From IMG/VR virus record IMGVR_UViG_3300025151_000092, positions 1 through 41,738 of that record: a stretch of 41,738 bases of DNA. One strand, 5' to 3'. Shown here piece after piece: positions 9,296-16,737 of this stretch. Position 1 is the first letter of the stretch; each line of letters opens with the position of its first letter. This DNA comes from a virus. The position numbers and the translations under genes are program-made. The notes under the pieces were generated by a model. That model worked only from the letters and a program-made list of their open reading frames with translations, had not been told where the DNA came from and searched no databases.

Positions 9296-10462
9296 TTATG
9301 ATTTATAATGTGTTATCGTTAAATTTTGTGCTACTATTGACCCTACTGGAGCTCCAACCTCATCTGCTATTTGAATTTCTATATCATTGTCAACGGTAAA
9401 ATCAAGTAAAACCATTGTCTCTGGTGTTATTGCACCATCAGAACAAGGTATTGCTGCGTTTCCTACATAACTTATAGTACTTCTTGTTTTATATGCGTGT
9501 TCTACATTAACTTCAGCAGCCAACGTACTAGCACTACTTCGCCTTAATATTATATCGAGCCTAAATAACAAAGTACCTGGTACAGCTGCATGTAAAAATC
9601 CTCCTAATGGGGTACGTCTATCTATTAAGTCTCTGCCTCCGAATCTCAATCTCGCAAACGATGGGCTTACAGCAGGAGGGGTAGGATGCTGCACAAATTC
9701 ACCTGCACTAGGACCTGTAAACAAAGCTCTAATGTGTAGATATTCTCCAACGGCATCTAAAGTGTTTGCTGGTAATGTGTATGAAAAGCCAGTAGGCGTT
9801 GTCATAGTAGTACCAGTTGAAGCTTGTGGTGTAAAGTGTGTATACAAGATAGCCATATTATCAGCACCATCCGTACCATTCGTACCAGCAGGTCCAGCGG
9901 GTCCTGTAGCACCTGTAGCACCTGCAGCACCTGTAGCACCAGTTGCTCCTGTTGGGCCTGTTGGTCCTGCAGCACCTGTAGCACCTGCAGCTCCCCTTAA
10001 ATCTCCTGTAGAGAACGATGTTCCGTTGGTAAACGTAAATGTCAAAATACCAGTACCAGCTGCATAAGAGGTAGAAGCAACTCCGTTACCTACAGCACCT
10101 GTAGGACCTGTTGGGCCTGTGGGACCAGCGGCACCCGTAGCACCTGTAGCACCAGTTGCACCTGTAGGACCAGTAGGACCAGCAGGACCTGTAGCACCTG
10201 TTGAAACGTTTGCACAAAGAGTATCTACAATTGTTTTTATAGCACTATCGTAGTATGTTCCTGCAGGGATAGTCTTTACCCCGCAAACATTCAATGCGTT
10301 TGTGAGTCTAATGCACTCATCATTTAGTAAATGACTACACCCTAGATTGCCACAATTACATCCTGTTTTGCAACTGGAACTGCTACACGTACAACTACTA
10401 CAACTTGAACTACAGCTGGTACAAGTACAAGTGCAACTACTACTAGAACTACTACAACTCAT
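9296..10462 (-). CDS. Collagen-like tail fibre with Cys/Ser-rich N-terminus, 388 aa
   Basis: Residues 1-45 consist mainly of Ser and Cys ([11 protein letters not shown] and similar), with about a dozen cysteines. Residues 46-88 hold a short helical module ending [10 protein letters not shown]. Collagen-type Gly-X-Y triplets ([13 protein letters not shown]) run from about 89-125 and again from about 157-200. They are separated by a linker domain with [11 protein letters not shown] and FSTGDLRG, a pairing common in phage fibres. Residues 205-388 form a beta-rich head that could be a jelly-roll receptor-binding domain. Collagen triplets in phages usually build trimeric fibre shafts. The repeated GCACCTGTAGCACC-type DNA is prone to copy-number change, so shaft length could vary between relatives. 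The Cys-rich start resembles those of the next two fibre genes upstream. Confidence 0.75.
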   Translation of the reverse strand: MSCSSSSSSCTCTCTSCSSSCSSCTCSSSSCKTGCNCGNLGCSHLLNDECIRLTNALNVCGVKTIPAGTYYDSAIKTIVDTLCANVSTGATGPAGPTGPTGATGATGATGAAGPTGPTGPTGAVGNGVASTSYAAGTGILTFTFTNGTSFSTGDLRGAAGATGAAGPTGPTGATGATGAAGATGATGPAGPAGTNGTDGADNMAILYTHFTPQASTGTTMTTPTGFSYTLPANTLDAVGEYLHIRALFTGPSAGEFVQHPTPPAVSPSFARLRFGGRDLIDRRTPLGGFLHAAVPGTLLFRLDIILRRSSASTLAAEVNVEHAYKTRSTISYVGNAAIPCSDGAITPETMVLLDFTVDNDIEIQIADEVGAPVGSIVAQNLTITHYKS

Positions 10463-10463
10463 T

Positions 10464-10607
10464 TTATTCTTTTTCTATTTTTTCTAAATTCTGTAATTGA
10501 TTTAAAATTGTAATCATTTTTTGAGTAGGATAAAATTCTTGTTTACTATTTAGAATTACTAATTTTATATCATTCATCAGATTGGCATCTATAATAAATT
10601 TTTCCAT
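10464..10607 (-). CDS. Small helical protein, 47 aa
   Basis: I start this gene at the internal ATG at 10607 ([15 protein letters not shown]). A longer reading from 10646 would overlap the upstream fibre gene, which stops at 10624, and the ATG at 10607 follows an A-rich leader like its neighbours. The peptide is charged and mostly helical ([14 protein letters not shown]), with no signal peptide or Cys motif. It lies between two fibre genes with a 16-base gap on one side and a one-base gap on the other. It could be a fibre chaperone or a small structural spacer; no function is recognised. Confidence 0.45.
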   Translation of the reverse strand: MEKFIIDANLMNDIKLVILNSKQEFYPTQKMITILNQLQNLEKIEKE

Positions 10608-10623
10608 TGGTTTTTTATTTATT

Positions 10624-11382
10624 TTAAACAGATAACGTCCATGCAACTACTAACTTATCACTAGCAGTTAATGTTCTACTTAATTGCCACCCCACTACAA
10701 GCAGGTCTGAACCTTTAGTAATGCCTCCTGCAGGGACAGTAAATTCTTTTCTAAAACATGTTGAGTACATGGCCTCCCCATAGAAGTTTTCCATCACTAT
10801 ATCATTGTTAGCAGGTGTAGATGCTTCTACAAGCGGAGTTATTGTGCGAGGCAAAGCTGTATCGCTACCTGCACATGGCGTAAATCCTACCTCTACCTTG
10901 CCATCTACTTGTACGGTGTGGAAATTACTGAATGTACCTGTAAGTACTAACTTAGCTCCTGCTTCAATATCAAAAGGCACGGGTATACCTGCCATCCTTT
11001 GGTCTGATACGGTAGTGAATCCTGTTTTTGGAGCATCAAGGCCTTCTGTGTAATTGTTTTGGTCCCATAAATTAACACCAGTAACTATTTCTCCAGCCCA
11101 CCTGTATTCATCTCCTGGGCCTGGAAAGTTATCAGTGCCATCAGTTGCGAAAAACTGATTGGATGCAATAGTACTTAAACCAGCACCTAATGTATTATTT
11201 ATAGCTAATAATACAGTGTTTAAATCCTCACATTCAAGATTTGGTGCAATATTAGGTAAGTCTGATGTAATAGTAATACATCTATCAGCTAATTTTATTT
11301 TACAAGGCGTACATACAGTATCATTACAATAACAAGTATCGCAGGACTGAACTACTACTTCTTTACATGTTTTACAAGCCAT
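10624..11382 (-). CDS. Cys-rich-headed fibre/appendage protein, 252 aa
   Basis: The N-terminus is rich in cysteine (MACKTCKEVV, CDTCYC, CTPC), with CxxC pairs at residues 3-30. It is followed by a short module (CITITSDLPN, then LECEDLNTVLLAINNTL). The rest, residues 85-252, is beta-rich and ends in a domain with GAKLVLTGTFSNF and LLVVGWQLSRTLT, reminiscent of fibre-head folds. The N-terminal layout recurs in the flanking 162-aa and 388-aa proteins, so these three probably attach to the same virion site through related N-terminal modules. The start follows a run of A residues (AAAATAAAATAAA) and no Shine-Dalgarno sequence. I infer a virion surface protein. Confidence 0.55.
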   Translation of the reverse strand: MACKTCKEVVVQSCDTCYCNDTVCTPCKIKLADRCITITSDLPNIAPNLECEDLNTVLLAINNTLGAGLSTIASNQFFATDGTDNFPGPGDEYRWAGEIVTGVNLWDQNNYTEGLDAPKTGFTTVSDQRMAGIPVPFDIEAGAKLVLTGTFSNFHTVQVDGKVEVGFTPCAGSDTALPRTITPLVEASTPANNDIVMENFYGEAMYSTCFRKEFTVPAGGITKGSDLLVVGWQLSRTLTASDKLVVAWTLSV

Positions 11383-11401
11383 TTTATTTTATTTTTTTTT
11401 A

Positions 11402-11890
11402 TTAGCAACAAGCACAAAGCTTTTCTATAATAGCATTCAATAGTCCTGTTACGGTAGTAGGATTATTGTAACAAGGATTTGTAGAAAAACAGCCAATAGG
11501 TATATTTATGTCATCCATGTCAACTAGAACAATAGTATCTAATAAAGTGCCATCAGTTGGGTCTAATAATCCTTTCAAAGGTTCTAGAATACATATCTCC
11601 GATGTTAGTTTATTCAACACTTGAATCGGAGTAATGTCAGCATCCGCTGTGGGAGAATAATCAAGACATCCTTTTACATAAGGACCTCCCGTCACACCTG
11701 CTATATCCCCAGCCATATCAACATAGCTTTTGTTAATAAGTGCATACACATCTGCAATAACAGTATCTAAGTCAGTACAAGTTTCACCTGCTAAACTTGA
11801 AGGTGCTATATAGTTGTGTTCTACGTTTACGCAAGTGGCGTATAGAGATGTTCCACAAGTATCACTAAATTTGTAACTATTACAACTCAT
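11402..11890 (-). CDS. Cys-containing appendage protein, 162 aa
   Basis: This short protein begins MSCNSYKFSDTCGTSLYATC and continues with a module (CVNVEHNYIAP, ETCTDLDTVIADVYALI) that parallels the N-terminal modules of the 252-aa and 388-aa fibre proteins downstream. A second, related half follows (TPIQVLNKLTSEICIL, then TTVTGLLNAIIEKLCACC), so the protein may be a tandem of two such modules without a fibre head. It could form the base plate or collar to which the fibres attach. Its start overlaps the 83-aa gene by four bases. The function is inferred from context only. Confidence 0.45.
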   Translation of the reverse strand: MSCNSYKFSDTCGTSLYATCVNVEHNYIAPSSLAGETCTDLDTVIADVYALINKSYVDMAGDIAGVTGGPYVKGCLDYSPTADADITPIQVLNKLTSEICILEPLKGLLDPTDGTLLDTIVLVDMDDINIPIGCFSTNPCYNNPTTVTGLLNAIIEKLCACC

Positions 11891-12138
11891 TTTTTATTTT
11901 TTTCTAAGTATATATTCATTTCTTCCAACATGCAATCGGACACTTCGTAATCACAGTCAAGGTCTTGACAAATGATATGTTCCATAGCTTTTACTACAAA
12001 ATAATCAGGTATGTCAAAGCTATACTCCTTATCAAATACATATTTATGCAGTAAACCATCAGACTTGTTCTGATAGTGTCTCTGTATCTTTTCGTAGATA
12101 GAGTTTTGTGTATTAATATGCCGTTGTAGTGTGTCCAT
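11887..12138 (-). CDS. Hypothetical small protein, 83 aa
   Basis: This is a mostly helical, charged protein (IYEKIQRHYQNKSDGLLHKY, then FVVKAMEHIICQDLDCDYEV) with three Cys in the C-terminal half. It overlaps the 191-aa gene by 26 bases and the 162-aa gene by four bases, which indicates translational coupling inside the appendage operon. No domain or catalytic motif is recognised. It may be a small adaptor or a chaperone for the neighbouring Cys-rich appendage proteins. Confidence 0.4.
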   Translation of the reverse strand: MDTLQRHINTQNSIYEKIQRHYQNKSDGLLHKYVFDKEYSFDIPDYFVVKAMEHIICQDLDCDYEVSDCMLEEMNIYLEKNKK

Positions 12139-12688
12139 TTCCGCAGTCTTCTCCGCAATCGCAGTGTTCTAAATCATCAACAATATCCATTGCCAAATCG
12201 TATTTTCTTTTAGCAGCTTTTATGTTACCAAAAAGCATATCAGCTTTAGCCCCTCTAATCATAAACTCAGCTTGCATTATTTTATTTAAACAGCTAGAGT
12301 CAGGAACGCACTCTAGGTTGAGACCCATAATTTGTTTCTGTATTCTTAGTTCTAGCCTTACTGTTCTTAAATAATGTCTTTCATATGAGAACTGTGTGCC
12401 TTCACATACAAAGATTTTAATCTTGTATATACCGTCTGGCAAATCAGGTAAATCATCATCACACCCGCTTGAGCAACCGTAGTTTAAAGAGGAAGCGTTG
12501 TAGGTAGTAACCTTACCCTTTGGGTAACTGTGTCTTACTGCTGATTGTGACCCAGGAATAGTTATATCAATATACGTAGGTTCATCCACTAAATGTTTCC
12601 AAATAGAGATGTCCGCAAGTATAAGTATCCTAGCATCATACGTAGGAAATACTTCAAAATTTAATACTGGGTCTAATCCACTGCTCAT
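12113..12688 (-). CDS. Appendage-region protein with DGIYKIK motif, 191 aa
   Basis: An N-terminal beta domain (residues 1-105) contains PDGIYKIKIFVCEGTQFSYE, followed by RHYLRT. It is followed by a helical region (residues 106-170) with regularly spaced Leu/Ala and an end rich in Cys (HCDCGEDCGN). Proteins with an LPDGIY-x-I strand, a hydrophobic helix pair and Cys near the end occur in the tail region of crAss-like phages, as far as I recall, with no assigned function. Its position among fibre genes suggests a fibre-attachment or adaptor role. The start overlaps the upstream membrane-protein gene by four bases. Confidence 0.5.
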   Translation of the reverse strand: MSSGLDPVLNFEVFPTYDARILILADISIWKHLVDEPTYIDITIPGSQSAVRHSYPKGKVTTYNASSLNYGCSSGCDDDLPDLPDGIYKIKIFVCEGTQFSYERHYLRTVRLELRIQKQIMGLNLECVPDSSCLNKIMQAEFMIRGAKADMLFGNIKAAKRKYDLAMDIVDDLEHCDCGEDCGNGHTTTAY

Positions 12689-13152
12689 TTCAATAGTTTA
12701 ATAGTCGTTACTAAGGCTCCAACCTGTAGGAAGTTAAAACCTAAAGATGTCATTCCGACTGACCTCCACCGATACCATTTTCTCACCGCCTTCTCTAGTT
12801 TGTCTTCAGTAACATCCGTATACTTTTTGAAACTCTTTTGTAAGTCCGTAGCAATTAATTTTAGAGAGTCTAGGTTTTCCAAAAGTGTTTCGTACTCCAT
12901 CACAAACATATCAATGTTCCCTACAAGAGCATTGTAGCTTATTGTGAGAGAGTCTTTTATTTCGTTCAACAAAACATTTTCTCTACCTATCTCAAGGAGT
13001 CTTTTATAGTCGTCAGCATAGAACATCACATACGTGGTGTCATCAGCTTCAAACCTAAAGACCTCCATTGTCTCCACTATATTCGGGGATTCCTGAGAGT
13101 ATGCTGTCCAGGGGAGTATTGCGAATAATAATAAGAGTAGAATCGGTTTCAT
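12685..13152 (-). CDS. Signal-peptide coiled-coil protein with C-terminal membrane segment (spanin-like candidate), 155 aa
   Basis: Residues 1-20 (MKPILLLLLFAILPWTAYSQ) form a signal peptide with a likely AYSQ cleavage site. The mature part has a long coiled coil (about residues 60-125). Near the C-terminus a hydrophobic segment (MTSLGFNFLQVGALVTTIKL) may be a membrane anchor. There is no lipobox Cys, unlike classical outer-membrane spanins. The first 98 bases overlap the 135-aa gene in another frame, the overlapping layout typical of Rz/Rz1 pairs. Together they could form a spanin-like unit that disrupts the outer membrane at lysis. An envelope structural or adsorption role is also possible. 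Confidence 0.45.
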   Translation of the reverse strand: MKPILLLLLFAILPWTAYSQESPNIVETMEVFRFEADDTTYVMFYADDYKRLLEIGRENVLLNEIKDSLTISYNALVGNIDMFVMEYETLLENLDSLKLIATDLQKSFKKYTDVTEDKLEKAVRKWYRWRSVGMTSLGFNFLQVGALVTTIKLLK

Positions 13153-13462
13153 AAATGTTTTCAGTTAGTAGGTTTTCAAAATTGGTTAATTCAGTATAAA
13201 TACTTATTTGCAGACTGTCCATTTTGGACTGACTGTTTTTTATGTCTTTGGTCATTTCAAGAAGAGCATCGAGCTCTTTCTCTACTTTCTTACGCTTGTT
13301 GATAATGTCTTGGTCTATGTAACTGTCTTTTGAGTTGCAACCCTTAGTAAACAGTATTCCTATCAAGATACATAGGATAGAAAGACGAAGGAGAAAGTCC
13401 AATATCTTGGCTCCTCCACGCTCTTCGAATTTACGTAAAATATTCTTAATATCCAAATTCAT
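13055..13462 (-). CDS. Membrane-anchored coiled-coil protein (i-spanin-like candidate), 135 aa
   Basis: A charged N-terminus of about 20 residues precedes one hydrophobic segment (residues 21-39, LDFLLRLSILCILIGILFTK). A long coiled coil follows, rich in Lys, Glu, Ile and Leu (residues 50-105). This matches the topology of an inner-membrane spanin with a periplasmic coiled coil. The last 98 bases overlap the next gene in a different frame. The segment LFTKGCNSKD could also be read as a degenerate lipoprotein signal, but the lipobox is poor. The start overlaps the stop of the 197-aa gene by one base. The assignment rests on topology and overlap, not on sequence similarity. Confidence 0.45.
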   Translation of the reverse strand: MNLDIKNILRKFEERGGAKILDFLLRLSILCILIGILFTKGCNSKDSYIDQDIINKRKKVEKELDALLEMTKDIKNSQSKMDSLQISIYTELTNFENLLTENIYETDSTLIIIRNTPLDSILSGIPEYSGDNGGL

Positions 13463-14055
13463 TACAATATGTTTTGTATCTGACTGATGACGTTCCTGAT
13501 TGCATCAAAATCCTCGTCATTTAGCGTTGCACCCATGTGAACGTCAACAGCCAAGAAGATGTAACAGAAATTGTTTTTATTGTGGATTTCCTTTACATGG
13601 AAGCAATGAGTTTCCCCTACTTTTTGCGTTACCAATAAAGGTCGAAGTATTCCCTTTTTATTCAATTCCTTTACACTTCTTTTAGTTTTACCATCTTGAT
13701 ATATTTCTTGTACCATATGTATGTACTCATTATCAAGAGTTTGTTTGTTAAATGTGTGAGTGAACTCTGTGGGGTTAATAATTGTTCCGTACAGGAGCCC
13801 CTCTGGTTTCACCATCGTACCTCCGTTAGATACGTGCACAAGGACTGCTTTATTAACATTAGCTCTGTTTTGTAACAATCTAGCTAACGTATCAAGGTGT
13901 AATTTTGTAGATACTACTTGACCAAAATCAGTTTCCTTCCTCCACCTTTTTGGTAGCACATATTTAAAGGCATCGAAGTTTGAGCTTACCACCCCTAGAA
14001 TTCCACCTACAAAAACACTCAAAAGCCCTATAATGGCTATCCATAATTCAATCAT
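13462..14055 (-). CDS. Membrane protein with GAF-like cytoplasmic domain, 197 aa
   Basis: An N-terminal membrane segment (residues 2-25, IELWIAIIGLLSVFVGGILG) is followed by a soluble domain with VNKAVLVHVSNGGTMVKPEG. This resembles the 'FHNGG' motif of a widespread family of phage proteins with one membrane helix and a GAF-like fold, usually found near lysis genes and without known function. Later strands (YIFLAVDVHMG) also fit such a fold. It lies directly upstream of the spanin-like pair. I infer a membrane-associated role, perhaps in lysis timing or host signalling; no enzymatic residues are visible. Confidence 0.45.
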   Translation of the reverse strand: MIELWIAIIGLLSVFVGGILGVVSSNFDAFKYVLPKRWRKETDFGQVVSTKLHLDTLARLLQNRANVNKAVLVHVSNGGTMVKPEGLLYGTIINPTEFTHTFNKQTLDNEYIHMVQEIYQDGKTKRSVKELNKKGILRPLLVTQKVGETHCFHVKEIHNKNNFCYIFLAVDVHMGATLNDEDFDAIRNVISQIQNIL

Positions 14056-14078
14056 CTTAAAATATTTTATATATATTA

Positions 14079-14345
14079 TTAGTCAATGTCACCATCAACC
14101 CAACCTGAATAAACACTAAATGTCCCGTCTAAGTTATAGACATACTTACCTATGATAAACTCATCATCAGGAAGTTGAGTTCCTTCAGGTACATCAACTA
14201 TTTCCAAAGGGTCTGCTGAGTCAGCTCTTGTGACCTTATGGGGAGATACATCATCCCAAGCATAGTATATCCCATCACTTTCTAATATGATGTTATCTGC
14301 AATTAAACAAATTTGCCTATCTGATTGTGTTACTAAAAATTTCAT
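14079..14345 (-). CDS. Small beta-rich protein, 88 aa
   Basis: The protein is short, acidic and predicted beta-rich (MKFLVTQSDRQICLIADNII, then YYAWDDVSPHKV and IIGKYVYNLDGTFSVYSGW). The C-terminal third, with an I-x-G-K-Y-x-Y-x-L-D-G-T-F pattern, is like short modules found at the ends of phage fibre or fibre-accessory proteins. The start overlaps the stop of the 467-aa appendage gene by one base, so it is probably made together with it. A role as fibre accessory is inferred from position. A 23-base AT-rich gap separates it from the 197-aa membrane-protein gene. Confidence 0.4.
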   Translation of the reverse strand: MKFLVTQSDRQICLIADNIILESDGIYYAWDDVSPHKVTRADSADPLEIVDVPEGTQLPDDEFIIGKYVYNLDGTFSVYSGWVDGDID

Positions 14346-15748
14346 TATGTCTTACTCATTTTAAATGCATTAGCTCTTTGTCCTCTAAATGTTCCTACAG
14401 AATCTCTATAAGTGGTGACAACTGAGCCAAATTCTGTGTTTTGTGTACCTATAAATGGGTTATGTATGGCACCACTAAATGAAGTTGTTGTGCCTGAATC
14501 TACCAAAACATCTTCACTATTTGAAGTATTATATTCAGAAGTATCAAATTGATTAGATGAAGAGTTATAATTTACTGGAAAAACATTAAATTTTGCCGTT
14601 TGTCCAGACACATTACTATTAACTCCATTACCGACAATAAATTGAGAAGTGGAATTTTCTTGACCATTATAATATTGACATATCGCTGGGAATCTTACTA
14701 AATCAGAAAGTGTTCCCCATGTGCTAGATGACCCAACACTAAACGATGCTCCATTATATATTGCACCTGCAAGATAACCTACACTGTTTTCTACAAACAT
14801 AACAAGACCTCTTCCATCTTCAATTTTAAAATCTACAAATCCTTCAAAAGAATTTGAACCACTTTTATATAATGTGTCGCCAATAGTCTCAACTAAAGTA
14901 TTAGTTGAAGTATTGTATTCATAAACTGCATAATAAGCTACTCCAGCACCAGAAGTGGATTTAGCATAAAAAATTGCAAAGCATTCTTTTCCACCAACAG
15001 TTCCTAAATAACACAAGTTTGTTTTTCCATTACCCGAACCGCTTGTTCCCATAGGATAAATTATTCCTCTTGATGTTGCTGAACCAGAACCTGAAATATC
15101 TATATCCCACACCCTTGCATAAGGAAATGCTCCTGCCCTACTCAATCCAGTAGATGCAACTGTATATACAGTACCGCTAACTTTTAAAACTTGAAAATTT
15201 GGAAACCTGTCAACTAAATTTGTAGTATCACCATCGTTAAATGTACTATCTAAAACAAGAGGATTTGTACCTCCATTATATGATAATACCTTAAAGACAT
15301 TTCCAACTCCAATTTCAGGAGAACAAACAAGTGCTTGATTAGAATTTAATTTACAAGCTGCTAGGGCTTGTCCTCTACCGTATGGGTCTAAATCAGCAGT
15401 CCCTGGATAAACACTTAATACTGCAAAACTAGCCGTTAGAGTTAAATCCGATTGAGTTATACCAACACCAAGAACATTTTGATTATTTGCAGTTGTTAAC
15501 TGACCATCAAATGCTATATATTTTCCTAAATCTAATTGTACAGTTTTCCCACAAGCTGCATTCCCTGAAGTACCTTGTATTCCCGAAGTTATAACATCAT
15601 TTGCTGTACCTTTTGCAATAATAGCAGTTAATGTGGAAATAACTGAAAATAATACCCCATTAACAGCAGATATGGCACTATTAGCTATACCATCTATTGA
15701 AGATATAGCAGATGAGAGTACTCCATTAAGTTTATCTATGGTAGACAT
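14345..15748 (-). CDS. Adhesin/fibre-like protein with 11-residue N-terminal repeats, 467 aa
   Basis: Residues 4-47 carry three and a half repeats with a period of 11 (IDKLNGVLSSA, ISSIDGIANSA, ISAVNGVLFSV), like the 'I-x-K-V-N-G-V' repeats that begin many Bacteroidota phage tail-associated proteins. The remainder is Gly/Ser/Asn-rich and beta-rich. Repeating blade-like segments (ALAACKLNSNQALVCSPE, CYLGTVGGKECFAIFYAKS, EGFVDFKIEDGRGLVMFVEN) suggest a beta-propeller of five to seven blades. Such a layout fits a fibre with a receptor-binding propeller head. It lies four bases downstream of the 94-aa gene and overlaps the 88-aa gene by one base. The binding target is unknown. Confidence 0.5.
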   Translation of the reverse strand: MSTIDKLNGVLSSAISSIDGIANSAISAVNGVLFSVISTLTAIIAKGTANDVITSGIQGTSGNAACGKTVQLDLGKYIAFDGQLTTANNQNVLGVGITQSDLTLTASFAVLSVYPGTADLDPYGRGQALAACKLNSNQALVCSPEIGVGNVFKVLSYNGGTNPLVLDSTFNDGDTTNLVDRFPNFQVLKVSGTVYTVASTGLSRAGAFPYARVWDIDISGSGSATSRGIIYPMGTSGSGNGKTNLCYLGTVGGKECFAIFYAKSTSGAGVAYYAVYEYNTSTNTLVETIGDTLYKSGSNSFEGFVDFKIEDGRGLVMFVENSVGYLAGAIYNGASFSVGSSSTWGTLSDLVRFPAICQYYNGQENSTSQFIVGNGVNSNVSGQTAKFNVFPVNYNSSSNQFDTSEYNTSNSEDVLVDSGTTTSFSGAIHNPFIGTQNTEFGSVVTTYRDSVGTFRGQRANAFKMSKT

Positions 15749-15751
15749 GGA

Positions 15752-16036
15752 TTATTCTTCTAACGGTTTAAATCCTCCGTACTTCTTGCCTTGTTTACTT
15801 GCTTCTGTTCTGCCAGCTTCTAAAAGTTTCCTTATAAATATTTCCTGAACAGGTACAACTTCTACATGAGTTGTAAGGTAATTGCTTTTGTCAGCGTTAA
15901 ATGTTTTCTGGTCTGCATATACTTTGTATTCCATGTTAGCAGACATAGTTTCTACGTCTATAGTAATCTTGTGAACATCAAGATATGCTTTTGGTACTGT
16001 TAAACCTTTGAATATAATTGAACCTTGTAATGCCAT
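15752..16036 (-). CDS. Small tail/baseplate-type protein, 94 aa
   Basis: The N-terminal half (LQGSIIFKGLTVPKAYLDVH, KITIDVETMSANMEYKVYAD) alternates in a beta pattern, and the C-terminal half is helical and ends with a basic, Gly-rich tail (GKKYGGFKPLEE). Similar short beta proteins are found among fibre genes in other phages as adaptor or attachment proteins. It lies between two fibre-like genes with short gaps (12 and 3 bases). I do not recognise a specific family. Confidence 0.4.
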   Translation of the reverse strand: MALQGSIIFKGLTVPKAYLDVHKITIDVETMSANMEYKVYADQKTFNADKSNYLTTHVEVVPVQEIFIRKLLEAGRTEASKQGKKYGGFKPLEE

Positions 16037-16048
16037 TTTTTCTAAATT

Positions 16049-16726
16049 TTAAGATAATAATATAAAGTCTTGTGATGGATTAAAATATACTTTTTGTTGG
16101 TCTACTCTATAGCCCACTACTCTAACATATTCACCTGACCCAGTAGGAGCTACGTTTGTAAATAAACCAGAGCCACCTATATATACTGGAGCTCCATTAC
16201 TTCCCCCTATATTATATCCTACATCTATTAATCCTCTTATTAATAACCCATCAGCTGGATTAGTACTATATGCTACACCTAACATATGTGTCATTTGTGT
16301 AGTATTTGTTAAGTCTGAGATAGGAGAAAATGACGATACTGAACCTGCAAAGGCAAATGTCATATAATGTATAGTACCTTGCGTTAATGTATTTGATGTA
16401 TTGTCAGGTATAAGTGTATCTCCTTTATAGTCATAATTATTAGGTACGTCAGACTCTTGGAATACTGTAGTAGTCTTGTCATCTTGCCATACAGGTTCTA
16501 AAGAAGAGTTTAATGCCAAAACTTGCCCTTCCGTGCCTGGAGCAGGAAGTTCTCCTTCGTCTTGCCATACAGGTTCTAAATCAGAGTTAAGTGCAAGAAC
16601 TTGTCCTGCAGTACCAGCTGTTGCTGGTTGTTTAATAAAATACTTCGACAAAAGGTCATACTTACTAGAATAAGTACAACTTCCATCCCATATCCATTTT
16701 TTTGGTATTAATACTTCTTTAGACAT
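16049..16726 (-). CDS. Tail fibre protein with GQVL-LNS-W repeats, 225 aa
   Basis: Residues 35-90 contain two copies of a fibre repeat (GQVLALNSDLEPVWQDE and GQVLALNSSLEPVWQDD), spaced 26 residues apart. The G-x-x-G-Q-V-L-x-W pattern is common in phage tail fibre shafts. The C-terminal part, residues 100-225, is beta-rich and includes GTIHYMTFAFAGSVSSF and an end with VYFNPSQDFILLS, a fibre-tip type domain. A short N-terminal basic segment (SKEVLIPKKWIWDGS) may be the virion-attachment end. It is followed after 12 bases by the 94-aa gene. I infer a fibre role; the receptor is unknown. Confidence 0.6.
   Translation of the reverse strand: MSKEVLIPKKWIWDGSCTYSSKYDLLSKYFIKQPATAGTAGQVLALNSDLEPVWQDEGELPAPGTEGQVLALNSSLEPVWQDDKTTTVFQESDVPNNYDYKGDTLIPDNTSNTLTQGTIHYMTFAFAGSVSSFSPISDLTNTTQMTHMLGVAYSTNPADGLLIRGLIDVGYNIGGSNGAPVYIGGSGLFTNVAPTGSGEYVRVVGYRVDQQKVYFNPSQDFILLS
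16483..16610 (-). repeat. Two-copy 78-bp-period direct repeat in fibre gene
   Basis: Two segments of about 50 bases (16483-16532 and 16561-16610) are nearly identical, starting CTTGCCATACAGGTTCTAAA on the plus strand. They encode the repeated GQVLALNS shaft segment of the 225-aa fibre protein. The spacing of 78 bases keeps the frame, so copy-number changes would lengthen or shorten the shaft by 26 residues. Confidence 0.8.
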
Positions 16727-16737
16727 TTTATTTTATT

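Noticed and set aside
9732-10067. A plus-strand frame with long Ala/Pro/Val repeats ([13 protein letters not shown])
   Set aside because: It is the reverse-strand reading of the collagen-like region; the Gly-X-Y reading on the minus strand fits a known fibre type.
9885-10200. Possible CRISPR array because of short repeated units
   Set aside because: The units have no spacers, vary by three bases and translate into Gly-X-Y triplets.
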